Assembly (NCBI GenBank): GCA_021845595.1
Contig: JAJZVV010000005.1
Span: 142,943 to 206,942, forward strand
DNA length: 64,000 nt
Source of the DNA: Pseudomonadota bacterium
GTDB lineage: Bacteria > Pseudomonadota > Alphaproteobacteria > Acetobacterales > Acetobacteraceae
Reading direction: 5' to 3'
Below, piece by piece: positions 28,587 to 37,006 of this stretch. Below the pieces are notes generated by a model. The model searched no databases, was not told the origin of the DNA, and saw nothing but the letters and a program-made list of their open reading frames with translations. Position 1 is the first letter of the stretch, and every line of letters begins with the position of its first letter. The position numbers were made by a program, and so were the translations under genes.

Positions 28587-29591
28587 CTATGAACGCCGCC
28601 GGCGGCGCACGGCGCCGAGCCCGGCGAGACCGAGCGCCAGCAAGCTCATGCTGGCGGGCTCCGGCACTTCCTGGGCGGCGAGGTTGGCGATGATCTGGTG
28701 GCCGCTCGCCGTCGGGTGCACGCCGTCCCAGAACAGGTACCGGTTCTGCGCGGCCTCGGTGCTGGCGCACAGCGTACCGGACGTGGCGCTGATGAAGCTG
28801 CCCGTCCAGCACGGCGCGGTGACGTTGGTGTAGCCATAGGCCGACGGGTTCGCCACGGCCGCGTCGATCACGGCGTAGCTGTTGACGATGTCGAGCGTCA
28901 TGCCGTCAGCGGCGGCGATCCCGCCGACGGTCCTGACCAGCGCCTGGTCGAAATAGGCCGAAAGCTGAGATGCCGCAGCGCTCGCGGCGACGCCTTGGGC
29001 GGTGATATCCGGAACCTTGCCGAGATCGGGAACGGTCACGAGCACCAAGGTCTTGGCGCCGCCCTGGGCGAGCCCGGAGACGAACGCCGCGACATTCGCG
29101 ACCGCCACGTTGGCATCGACGATGGCGGCAGACGGCGTGATTCCCGGCGTGCCGAGGATGGTGAACAGGTCGTTGGCGCCGATCCACAGCGTGTAGAGCG
29201 CCGAGGCGACCGGATGCGGCACCGCCGCCTGGAACTGCGCGAGCTGGCTGGGGAGGTCCGTCGTGTTGGCCGGGTGGACGGGGGTGGTACCGGTCTGCGC
29301 GCCGCCATAGGCATAATCGGTGCCGCCGGTCCGGCTCGGGGTGATCGGCCCAAGTCCGAGGCTGGCGCCGAGATCCTGCACCCAGACCGGCCCGTTGGTG
29401 TAGCGGCCCTGTGAGTAGGGCGGCGAAACAGGCTGCGTCCCACCGGTTGCCGCATAGATGTTGCCGGCATCGGAGAGTGAGTCGCCGAACGCGTAAAGCG
29501 CCGTATAGGGCGCGGCCTGGGCGAGCGGGGTCGCCATCGTCAATGCGGTGGCGATGCCAAGGCTGGTGATGACGGGTGCGCGCAGACGCAT
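28587..29591 (-). CDS. SGNH/GDSL hydrolase with PEP-CTERM sorting signal
   Basis: Secreted esterase/lipase-like protein of 334 residues. A Sec signal peptide (about residues 1-27) is followed by the GDSL nucleophile block YAFGDSLSDAGN (Ser38). Then come the Asn block (WIGANDLF) and the Asp/His block (WDGVHPTASGH). The C-terminus is a textbook PEP-CTERM signal (residues 309-334): VPEPAS, a hydrophobic helix (SLLALGLAGLGAV) and RRRRR. It is therefore a predicted substrate of the exosortase encoded at 11041-12546. GGGAGG precedes the ATG at 29591. It is the only PEP-CTERM protein seen in the window. Confidence 0.92.
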   Translation of the reverse strand: MRLRAPVITSLGIATALTMATPLAQAAPYTALYAFGDSLSDAGNIYAATGGTQPVSPPYSQGRYTNGPVWVQDLGASLGLGPITPSRTGGTDYAYGGAQTGTTPVHPANTTDLPSQLAQFQAAVPHPVASALYTLWIGANDLFTILGTPGITPSAAIVDANVAVANVAAFVSGLAQGGAKTLVLVTVPDLGKVPDITAQGVAASAAASQLSAYFDQALVRTVGGIAAADGMTLDIVNSYAVIDAAVANPSAYGYTNVTAPCWTGSFISATSGTLCASTEAAQNRYLFWDGVHPTASGHQIIANLAAQEVPEPASMSLLALGLAGLGAVRRRRRS

Positions 29592-29672
29592 GGTGAAACC
29601 TCCCTTTCGCGCGCGGCGGTCTCCGAGCGCGAGAGAAAGATTAAGAAATGATCGCAAACGCAGCAACTATTA

Positions 29673-30371
29673 TCAGGCGTTGGTCCCGATGCGGTCGAGG
29701 CGGGGGTCGTGCAGCAGATGCACCATCGCCGCGATGCCGAGCACGGGCGCGGCCAGATTGAGGACCGGAACCAGCGCGGCCAGCGAGGCGAGCACCCCGA
29801 CGCCGAACACGTCGCCGCGGCAGGCGTGATAGGCCGCCAGCGCCTCTGCCCGTGCCATCCGCCGCATGGCGACGCTGACGAAGGCGCCGCGGCCGAACGC
29901 CCAGCCGGAAACGGCGAGCCATAGCAGCGTCGTCAGGCCCGGCAGCCAGCCCCAGAAGGTCAGCCGCAGCGCCCAGAGCACGGCCAGCACGAGCAGTTGT
30001 GCCGCGACCAGGCGCATGCCGAGGGCCGCGCCGTCCCACAGTTGGGCCGGGAGCGGCGCCGCCGAGGCGGGAGGGAGGGACGGGTACCATGCCGCTTCGA
30101 CGGCACGGGCGATGCGCTCGGTGAACAGCCCGGCGATCGTCACCACGAGGGGCACGAACAGCAGCCAGATAAGGTAGGCCGAGGCGGCGAACACCAGCAG
30201 CGCCGCCCCCAGCCCCTGCGGGTTCTCGCCGACCCGCGCTACCGTCGACCAGACGAGCGCTGCGACGAGGGCGAGGAACGCGAGCACCGACCAGCCGATG
30301 CTGCGGATCAGCACAGCGAGGAACACGGGCTCCCCGATCTGCCCCACCGTCCGCCCGATCGCCCGCCACAT
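29673..30371 (-). CDS. EI24 domain membrane protein (CysZ-like)
   Basis: Inner-membrane protein of 232 residues with about six hydrophobic segments and charged/proline-rich linkers, matching the EI24 (PF07264) family. In E. coli the family member CysZ is a sulfate channel; that function is not assured here. The ATG at 30371 is chosen, giving the usual start MWRAIGRTVGQIGEPVFLAVL. A GTG at 30419 would add 16 residues. Divergent from the sugar ABC transporter. Confidence 0.72.
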   Translation of the reverse strand: MWRAIGRTVGQIGEPVFLAVLIRSIGWSVLAFLALVAALVWSTVARVGENPQGLGAALLVFAASAYLIWLLFVPLVVTIAGLFTERIARAVEAAWYPSLPPASAAPLPAQLWDGAALGMRLVAAQLLVLAVLWALRLTFWGWLPGLTTLLWLAVSGWAFGRGAFVSVAMRRMARAEALAAYHACRGDVFGVGVLASLAALVPVLNLAAPVLGIAAMVHLLHDPRLDRIGTNA

Positions 30372-30631
30372 GAAGGTCAGCCGCCCCAAATCAGCCGCAG
30401 CAGAGGCGGCGTCAGCCACAGGCTAGGCCGACGACGGCGGGATTGTCGAGCCGGCGCTCGGGCCCGGCGCGCCTGGGGCAGCGTGGGCGGAGCGGAGCGC
30501 GCCCAATCTGCCCGGCGCCGAGCGGCGGCGCCTCAGGATTTCGCGCCCTCATCCACCTTGACGGGCGCGCCGCCCCGCGCAAGGCTCCGCGCCGTCCCGG
30601 GAGGCGGGGACCAAACACGGAGGATGTGCGT

Positions 30632-31627
30632 ATGACTCGCTTGCTTTCGACCCGGATCAGCCGCCGCGCGGTCGCTGCCGGCGCCGTGCCGGCCTCGCTC
30701 GCGCTCGCCGGCTTCCCGCGCGCGCCACGGGCAGCGGAGAAGCAGATCGCCTATCTGACCCCCGGGCTCGACCTGCCCTTCTGGCGCATCCTCGCCAAGG
30801 GCATTGCCGACACCGGCGCCGGCCATGGCTTCAAGACCACGACGTACGACAGCCACAACAACGCCCAGACCCAGTTGCAGAACGCGCAGGACGCGATCGC
30901 GCGCAAGGTGGACGGCATCATCATCTCGCCCACCGACAGCTCCACCTGCCCTTCGGTGCTCGATGCTGCCAAGCGCGCCGGCATCCCCGTCGTCATCGCC
31001 GATATCGGCACCACCAGCGGCGAATATGTCTCCTTCATCATCTCGGACAACACCGAGGGCGCCTATGGCACCGGTGTTGCCTTTGCAAAGGCGATGAAGG
31101 CGAAGGGCTGGGAGAAGGGCAGCGTCGGCCTCGTCACCATCTCGCTCGCCCGCAACAACGGCAAGGCGCGCACCGCCGGATTCCGCAAGGCGCTGGCCGA
31201 GGCGCATATCCGCGAAGCGGCGCTGTCGCAGATGCAGACCTACACCGCCGACGAGACCTTCAAGTTCGTCCAGGACATGCTCACCGCCCACCCGGACATG
31301 CGTGGTCTGTTCATCGAGACCGACCAGCCGACCATCGGGGCGCTGCGCGCGCTGCAGGCCACCCGGCGCGAGGGCCAGGTGCTGGTCGCCGCCTATGACG
31401 GCATTCCCGAGTTCGTCAAACTGCTGAAGGAAGGCAAGATCGTCGCCTCCGGCATGCAGCAGCCCTACCTGATGGGCGAGCGCTCGGCGCTGTCGCTGCT
31501 CGCGTATCTCGACGGCGGCAAGCCGGACAAGACGATCATCGTGCCGATCGAAGTCGTCACCAGCGAGAATGTCGACAAGCTGCTGCCGACGATCCGTACC
31601 ACGGTGTTCGGCAACGAGATGACCTGA
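30632..31627 (+). CDS. Sugar ABC transporter substrate-binding protein (RbsB-like)
   Basis: Periplasmic binding protein of the ribose/galactose class (Peripla_BP_4), 331 residues. The N-terminus contains ISRRAVAAG followed by a hydrophobic stretch, so export could go through Tat. Family segments include KQIAYLTPGLDLPFWRILAKG, AIARKVDGIIISPTDSS and AGIPVVIADIG. CGGAGGA lies before the ATG at 30632. It forms an operon with the ATPase (1-bp gap) and permease genes. The substrate, likely a sugar or polyol, cannot be told. Confidence 0.88.
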   Translation: MTRLLSTRISRRAVAAGAVPASLALAGFPRAPRAAEKQIAYLTPGLDLPFWRILAKGIADTGAGHGFKTTTYDSHNNAQTQLQNAQDAIARKVDGIIISPTDSSTCPSVLDAAKRAGIPVVIADIGTTSGEYVSFIISDNTEGAYGTGVAFAKAMKAKGWEKGSVGLVTISLARNNGKARTAGFRKALAEAHIREAALSQMQTYTADETFKFVQDMLTAHPDMRGLFIETDQPTIGALRALQATRREGQVLVAAYDGIPEFVKLLKEGKIVASGMQQPYLMGERSALSLLAYLDGGKPDKTIIVPIEVVTSENVDKLLPTIRTTVFGNEMT

Positions 31628-31628
31628 G

Positions 31629-33518
31629 TTGACGGACCTGCTGGCGCTTTCCGACATCTGGAAGCGCTTCGGGGCGACGATTGCTCTCGCCGGCGCCGAT
31701 TTCACCCTCGGCGCCGGCGAAGTTCATGCGCTCGTCGGCGCCAACGGCGCCGGCAAGAGCACGCTCTCACGCGTCATTTCCGGCCACATCCAGCCCGACC
31801 GCGGCGATCTCCGCCTCGACGGCCGCCCGCTGCGCCATGCCAACGCGCGCGAGGCGATCCGCAGCGGCATCGCCATGGTGACGCAGGAAACCTCGCTCGC
31901 GCCCGATCTCTCGGTGCTGGAAAACATCATGCTGCCGCGCCTGGGCCAGCGCGGCCGGCTGGATTGGCGCGGTATGCGTGCGCACGCCGGCCGCCTGATC
32001 GAGGAGTTCGGCCAGGAGGGCGGACTGTCGCTCGACGTGCCGGTCCGGGAATTGTCCATCGGCCAGCGTCAGATGGTCGAAATCCTCAAGGCCCTGGCGA
32101 TCGATTCCCGGGTCATCATCTTCGACGAGCCGACCGCCTCGCTGTCGCCGATGGAGAGCGAGATCCTGTTCGGCATCATCCGCGCCCTGGCCGCGCGCGG
32201 CCGGGGGGTGATCTTCGTCTCGCACCGGCTGGAGGAGATTTTCTCGGTCACCGACCGCATCACCGTGCTGCGCGAAGGCCGCGTCGTCGCCGCCGGCGTT
32301 GCGACCGACCACATCGCTCCACCCGAACTGGTGCGGCTGATGGTCGGGCGGGAGTTGTCGGACGTCTATGCAAGCGGCGCGCGGAGTGGCCACGCGCCGG
32401 GGAAGGTCGTGCTGAGCGTCTCCCATCTCGCCGCCCCGCCGCGGGTGCGGGATGTCTCCTTCACCGTGCGCGCGGGGGAGATCGTGGGCCTCGCCGGGCT
32501 CGTCGGCGCCGGGCGCTCGGAGACGGTGGAGACGATTTTCGGCCTGCGCCCGGCCGCCGCCGGCCGCATCGACCTCGACGGCCAGGCCTTCCGCGCGCGA
32601 TCGCCGCGGGCGGCGATCCGCGCCGGTATCGGGCTGATCCCGGAGGACCGGCGCGGGCAGGGGATCGTGCCGGATTTCTCGGTGCGCGAAAATCTCATGC
32701 TCGCCCATCTCGGTGACCATCGTGGCCCCGGCCTCGGCTACGAGCAGCGGAGCAGCACCGTGCGAGCGCTCCTGGACACGCTCGGCCTGCCGGCGCATCG
32801 CGTGCTCGATGCCTCCATGCTCACCTTCTCCGGCGGCATGCAGCAGAAAGTCATCCTCGCGCGCTGGCTGCTGCTCGGCCCGAAGCTGCTGCTGCTCGAC
32901 GAGCCGACGCGCGGCGTCGATATCGGCACGCGCGCGAGCATCTACGCGCTGCTGCGCCGCATCGCCGCCGAGGGTGTGGCGGTGGTGGTGGTGTCCTCGG
33001 ATTTCGAGGAAGTCATCGGACTCGCCGACCGCATCGTGGTTCTGAGTGACGGCGTGACCGTCACCGAGATCCCCGGCGATCTCGTGGATATCGAGAATCT
33101 CGCCATGTTCGCGGCGCCGCGCTCGTCCGCCGCGCGCACCCGCGCGCTGCTCGCCGCGCTGCGCGACGCGTATGGCGGCATCGGCTGCTGGATCGGGCTC
33201 GATGGCGAGCGGCTGTTCTGCTTCGACCGCGTCGGCGACGACGAAGCCGCCGACCCAGGCTTTGCCGCCGGCGGCTTCGCCCCGATCGCGGCGACCCGCA
33301 TCGCCGTCGCGCTCGCCGCCCGCGCCGAGGGGTTCGTCTTCGAGGCCGACGGCCGCGCCAGCCTGCTGGTGCCGATCCGTGGCCGGCGCGGGCACGATCT
33401 CGGCCTGATCGGGCTGACGCTGCCGCCCGGCGCGCCGCTTCCGGACGCGGCCGCCGTGCGGGCGCGCATCGAAGCGGCGACGGCCCTTCCCACCCTGACG
33501 ATCGCGGACGCCGCATGA
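31629..33518 (+). CDS. Sugar ABC transporter ATP-binding protein with extra C-terminal domain (RbsA-like)
   Basis: Twin-NBD ATPase of the ribose-type importers. The first NBD has Walker A VGANGAGKST, signature LSIGQRQMVE and Walker B VIIFDEPTAS. The second has the degenerate GLVGAGRSE loop usual for this family, plus FSGGMQQKVILARWLL and LLLLDEPTRG. It has 629 residues versus about 500 for typical RbsA. The extra C-terminal region (from about residue 500) includes GGIGCWIGLDGERLFCF and GRASLLVPIRGRRGHDLGL and looks like a small folded GAF-like sensor module (inference). TTG start; it overlaps the permease by 4 bp. Confidence 0.87.
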   Translation: MTDLLALSDIWKRFGATIALAGADFTLGAGEVHALVGANGAGKSTLSRVISGHIQPDRGDLRLDGRPLRHANAREAIRSGIAMVTQETSLAPDLSVLENIMLPRLGQRGRLDWRGMRAHAGRLIEEFGQEGGLSLDVPVRELSIGQRQMVEILKALAIDSRVIIFDEPTASLSPMESEILFGIIRALAARGRGVIFVSHRLEEIFSVTDRITVLREGRVVAAGVATDHIAPPELVRLMVGRELSDVYASGARSGHAPGKVVLSVSHLAAPPRVRDVSFTVRAGEIVGLAGLVGAGRSETVETIFGLRPAAAGRIDLDGQAFRARSPRAAIRAGIGLIPEDRRGQGIVPDFSVRENLMLAHLGDHRGPGLGYEQRSSTVRALLDTLGLPAHRVLDASMLTFSGGMQQKVILARWLLLGPKLLLLDEPTRGVDIGTRASIYALLRRIAAEGVAVVVVSSDFEEVIGLADRIVVLSDGVTVTEIPGDLVDIENLAMFAAPRSSAARTRALLAALRDAYGGIGCWIGLDGERLFCFDRVGDDEAADPGFAAGGFAPIAATRIAVALAARAEGFVFEADGRASLLVPIRGRRGHDLGLIGLTLPPGAPLPDAAAVRARIEAATALPTLTIADAA

Positions 33519-34498
33519 GCATGACCGAGACACTTCCGGGCGCGCCCGCGCGCCGCTCCCTCGCGCGTCGCCTCATCACCCAGATCGAAGCGCGGATGCT
33601 GCTGCTCACGCTCGTCGTGATGGCCGCGCTCTCCGTGGTCTCGCCGTATTTTCTCACCACCAACAATCTGCTCAACGCCATGGACCAGTCGGTGGTGGTC
33701 GGCATGGTGGCGCTTGGCCAGACCATGGTGATCCTCATCGGCGGGATCGACCTCTCGGTGGGCTCGCTCGCCGGCGTCACCGGCATGGTGCTGGGGTTGA
33801 CGCTGCCGACGCTGGGCCTGCCCGGCGCGGTCGGGCTGGCGCTCCTCACCGGCGCGCTGGCCGGCCTGGCGAGCGGAGCGATCATCATTTTCGGCCGGCT
33901 GGCGCCGTTCGTCGTCACGCTCGGCGTGATGTCGATCGGGCGCAGCATGGCCTATGTGATCAGCGGCGCCAATTCGGTGGGCGAGCTGCCGGCCGGGCTG
34001 GGCCGGCTGTCCACCGACACGATCGGCGGGCTGCCGGTGAATTTCGCCATCCTGCTCGCCGCCTATGGCGCGGCGTGGTGGTTCCTCACCCGCGCGAAGG
34101 GCGGGCGCACGCTCTATGCCATCGGCTCGAATGCCGAGGCGGCGCGCGTCGCCGGGCTTTCCATCCGGCTGTGGAGCATCCTCGCCTATGGTTTCTCCGG
34201 GCTGATGAGCGCGGTGGCGGCAACCTTCCTCGCCTCGCGCATCCTCTCGATCGATCCGATCGGCGGCAACGGGCTGGAACTGGACGCCATCGCCGCGGTG
34301 GTGATCGGCGGCGCCAGCCTGTTCGGCGGCCGCGGCTCCATCATCGGCACGCTGTTCGGCGTGTTCATCATGGTGTTCATCCGCAACGGGCTGAACCTGC
34401 TCAACGTCTCGCCCTACTGGCAGGGCACCGCCATCGGTTCGATCATCATCGCCGCCGTGCTCGCCGAGCGGCTGCTGAGCGACCGTGGGCGCGGATAG
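33515..34498 (+). CDS. Sugar ABC transporter permease (RbsC-like)
   Basis: Inner-membrane permease of the branched-chain/ribose class (BPD_transp_2), 327 residues with about nine or ten helices. Family motifs are GGIDLSVGSLAGVTGM near residue 80, the RTLYAIGSNAEAARVAGLS coupling loop and VIGGASLFGGRGSIIGTLFG. It starts in an ATGA overlap with the ATPase gene and ends just before the DNA methyltransferase gene. Confidence 0.9.
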   Translation: MSMTETLPGAPARRSLARRLITQIEARMLLLTLVVMAALSVVSPYFLTTNNLLNAMDQSVVVGMVALGQTMVILIGGIDLSVGSLAGVTGMVLGLTLPTLGLPGAVGLALLTGALAGLASGAIIIFGRLAPFVVTLGVMSIGRSMAYVISGANSVGELPAGLGRLSTDTIGGLPVNFAILLAAYGAAWWFLTRAKGGRTLYAIGSNAEAARVAGLSIRLWSILAYGFSGLMSAVAATFLASRILSIDPIGGNGLELDAIAAVVIGGASLFGGRGSIIGTLFGVFIMVFIRNGLNLLNVSPYWQGTAIGSIIIAAVLAERLLSDRGRG

Positions 34499-34502
34499 CG
34501 GC

Positions 34503-35393
34503 ATGGCTCCGCGCGCCGTCCTCGCCTGCGAGGACAATCTCGCCTTCATGCCGAAGCTGGCGGACGGGCAGATGAAGCTGATCGTCACCTCGCCGCCCTA
34601 CAATATCGGCAAGGAATACGAACGGCGCGCGCCGCTCGATGCCTATCTACGAGGGCAGGAAGCGGTGATCACCGAGTGCGTGCGCCTGCTGCACCCGCGC
34701 GGGTCGCTGTGCTGGCAGGTCGGCAACCATGTGCAGGACGGCGAGGTGTTCCCGCTCGATGCCGTGCTCTACCCGCTGTTCAAGCGGTTCGGCCTGAAAT
34801 TGCGTAACCGTATCGTCTGGCATTTCGAGCACGGGCTGCACTGCACCAAGCGCCTGTCGGGGCGGCACGAGACCATCCTCTGGTTCACCAAGCGCGAAGA
34901 CTATACGTTCAATCTCGACGCGGTCCGCGTGCCGTCCAAATACCCGCAGAAGAAGCACTTCAAGGGGCCGCGCGTCGGCCAGTTGTCCGGCAACCCGCTC
35001 GGCAAGAACCCCGGCGATGTCTGGATTTTTCCGAACGTGAAGAGCAATCACGTCGAGAAGACCACGCATCCCTGCCAGTTTCCGGTCGAGCTCGTCGAGC
35101 GGCTGGTGCTCGCGATGACCGCGCCAGGGGACAGCGTGCTCGATCCCTACATGGGCGTCGGCAGCAGCCTGATCGCGGCTTTGAAGCATGGCCGTAACGG
35201 CTTCGGGTGCGACCTGTCGGCGGCGTATGTGGCGCTGGCCGGCCAGCGGCTCGATGCGCTCGCGGCGGGCCAGCTCCGGCTGCGGCCGATGGATCGGCCG
35301 GTCTATGATCCGTCGCGCCCGGCCGCCGCCCAGCGCCGCGCCGCGCCGGCGGTGACGCCGCCGTCGATGACCAGTTCCGACCCGGTCATGTAG
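34503..35393 (+). CDS. Orphan beta-class DNA methyltransferase
   Basis: Site-specific amino-methyltransferase (N6-adenine or N4-cytosine), 296 residues. The catalytic motif TSPPYNIG (residues 29-36) comes before the SAM-binding motif VLDPYMGVGSS, which is the beta-class order. In between are HETILWFTKR and THPCQFPVELVERLV. No restriction enzyme gene is nearby, so it may be regulatory or a lone modification enzyme. The ATG at 34503 is used; a GTG at 34485 overlaps the permease. The last 91 bp overlap the 3' end of the SDR gene, and the tail (PAAAQRRAAPAV...) looks like read-through into it. Confidence 0.85.
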   Translation: MAPRAVLACEDNLAFMPKLADGQMKLIVTSPPYNIGKEYERRAPLDAYLRGQEAVITECVRLLHPRGSLCWQVGNHVQDGEVFPLDAVLYPLFKRFGLKLRNRIVWHFEHGLHCTKRLSGRHETILWFTKREDYTFNLDAVRVPSKYPQKKHFKGPRVGQLSGNPLGKNPGDVWIFPNVKSNHVEKTTHPCQFPVELVERLVLAMTAPGDSVLDPYMGVGSSLIAALKHGRNGFGCDLSAAYVALAGQRLDALAAGQLRLRPMDRPVYDPSRPAAAQRRAAPAVTPPSMTSSDPVM

Positions 35394-36124
35394 CGCGAGC
35401 CGTCGGAGGCCAGGAACAGCACGCCCTCGGCGATCTCCTCGGCCGTGCCGGCGCGCCCGCTCGGCACTTCCCGCGCCAGCGCGTGCGGGTCGATCGGCGC
35501 GTTGCGGCTGGCACCGGTGGCACCGGTCGGAATTTTCGTCCAGATCGGCGTGTCGATGATGCCCGGATGGATGGTGTTGACCCGGATGTCATCGCCGGCA
35601 ACGGCGCATTCCAACGCCACCGCCTTGGCGAACAGCCGCACCCCGCCCTTGGTGGCGCAATAGCCGGCGAGCCCGGCCGAGCCGCGGATGCCGGCGACCG
35701 AGGACATGATCACGATCGAACCGCCGCCGGCCCGCCGCATCGCCGGCACGGCGTGCTTCACGGCGAGAAAAACGCCGTCCATGTTCACCGCGATCTGCCG
35801 CCGCCAGTCGGCCAGCGTCATCTCGATCGCCGGGACCAGGAGACCGATGCCGGCATTGGCGACCATCACGTCCAGCCGGCCGTAGCGGTGCTCGGCGGCG
35901 TCGATCACCTCCGGCCACCGCGCTTCCTCGGTGACATCCTGCGCCAGGGAAATCGCCTCTCCGCCCGCCGCCGTGATCGCGGCGGCGACGGCGGCGGCGC
36001 CTGCCGTGTCGATGTCGGTCACCACGACCTTGGCGCCCTCGCGCGCGAGCAGCCGCGCCGAAGCGGCACCGATGCCGGAGGCGCCGCCGGTGACGATCGC
36101 GACCTTGTTCTGGACCTGTCCCAT
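35303..36124 (-). CDS. SDR family oxidoreductase
   Basis: Classical short-chain dehydrogenase, 273 residues, NAD(P)-dependent. It has the cofactor motif TGGASGIG (residues 12-19), NAG (90-92), catalytic Ser142, Tyr155 and Lys159 (SSVAG...YCATK), and the C-terminal TGSELVIDGGVTAG. AGGAAG precedes the ATG at 36124. It could serve the downstream ring-catabolism genes as an alcohol dehydrogenase, like BadH-type SDRs next to badI in Rhodopseudomonas, but the substrate is unknown. Its 3' end overlaps the methyltransferase gene. Confidence 0.9.
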   Translation of the reverse strand: MGQVQNKVAIVTGGASGIGAASARLLAREGAKVVVTDIDTAGAAAVAAAITAAGGEAISLAQDVTEEARWPEVIDAAEHRYGRLDVMVANAGIGLLVPAIEMTLADWRRQIAVNMDGVFLAVKHAVPAMRRAGGGSIVIMSSVAGIRGSAGLAGYCATKGGVRLFAKAVALECAVAGDDIRVNTIHPGIIDTPIWTKIPTGATGASRNAPIDPHALAREVPSGRAGTAEEIAEGVLFLASDGSRYMTGSELVIDGGVTAGAARRWAAAGRDGS

Positions 36125-36193
36125 TGCCTTCTTCCTGGTGCGTCTCCACTCTGCCCGCAGTCTGCCGCCCGCGGCGGAATTGGCAAGCCGTGC

Positions 36194-36211
36194 CCTTGAC
36201 CTCGATCAAGG
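36194..36211. promoter_or_regulatory. FNR/FixK/DNR-type binding site
   Basis: TTGAC-CTCG-ATCAA at 36196-36209, extended by flanking CC/GG to an 18-bp inverted repeat. It differs at one position from the FNR-family consensus TTGAT-N4-ATCAA. It lies 66 bp upstream of the gene at 36276, which suits activation from about -41. It is also 70 bp upstream of the divergent SDR gene. This suggests control by low oxygen or nitric oxide. Confidence 0.7.
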
Positions 36212-36275
36212 CGCGGGCGCCGGCTGTCCCCGAGGCTGTCCTTGAGGCTTGGGGCCGAGCGAGAGGAGAACGATC

Positions 36276-36872
36276 ATGGTCGGTCTGGTTCTGAGCACCG
36301 AGCAGGTGCGCGCCGCGCCACCGGAGGTGCGGGAGTGGATCAAGGGTCTGATCGATGCCGAACTGGCCGGTGCATTCGCGCCGCAGCGCGAAACGCCGGC
36401 GACGCTCGCCGCCCTCAGCGTGCCCGAGGCGGCAGCGATCGCCGGGCGCATCCAGGGCGACTTCCTCACCCTGCAACTGTTCTTCGAGCTCGGCCGCGAG
36501 GCGCCGCCGGGCGCGCCGCAGCCGCCGCACCTGCACCGCGCGGCCATCGCCGACATTGTCCGCCACGTGCGCCTGCCGAGCCCGGACCGGTTCGGCGCCG
36601 CCATCGAGGCGATCCAGGAGGCCTTCCGCCACGTGAGGGGCGATGCGCAGGCGGCCCTGTTCGGGTTCGACCAGCGCGGCGGCATCTACGTCCACGAGAA
36701 CACGCAACGGGCCATCCACGCGGTGTGGGAGCGTTTCGTCGACGCCCAGCCGGTGAATGCGGAGGCCGTGGCGCCTTCACCCATGCCCATGCCGGCATCC
36801 ATGACCCCACCCATGGCGCCATTGGCACCGGACGGTGGGCTGGCGCCGTTTCCTGGCGAGGCGGACCACTGA
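36276..36872 (+). CDS. Hypothetical protein behind an FNR-type box
   Basis: 198-residue protein of unknown function. The first 165 residues look like a soluble, mostly helical domain (VREWIKGLIDAELAGAF, IADIVRHVRLPSPDRFGAAI, ENTQRAIHAVWERFVDA). The tail is a low-complexity Pro/Met-rich stretch (PSPMPMPASMTPPMAPLAP). No signal peptide or membrane segment. GAGAGGAGAA precedes the ATG. The upstream FNR-type site implies induction under oxygen limitation or nitrosative conditions. Confidence 0.7.
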   Translation: MVGLVLSTEQVRAAPPEVREWIKGLIDAELAGAFAPQRETPATLAALSVPEAAAIAGRIQGDFLTLQLFFELGREAPPGAPQPPHLHRAAIADIVRHVRLPSPDRFGAAIEAIQEAFRHVRGDAQAALFGFDQRGGIYVHENTQRAIHAVWERFVDAQPVNAEAVAPSPMPMPASMTPPMAPLAPDGGLAPFPGEADH

Positions 36873-36884
36873 AGCAGGCCGCCC

Positions 36885-36917
36885 GAGGCGCCGAGCGAGG
36901 CGCCGAGCGGGGCGCCG
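36885..36917. repeat. Short 12-bp tandem repeat
   Basis: Two exact copies of GAGGCGCCGAGC (36885-36896, 36897-36908) and a partial third copy lie just after the hypothetical gene. Each unit contains the palindrome GGCGCC. Confidence 0.7.
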
Positions 36918-37006
36918 CCGCCTTGACTTGACCTCGAGCGCTCCGCAGAGTTCTGGCCGGGCCAACGCCGCCGTGGAGAGCGGTCGGCGCGGGGGAGGGG
37001 CAGGCC

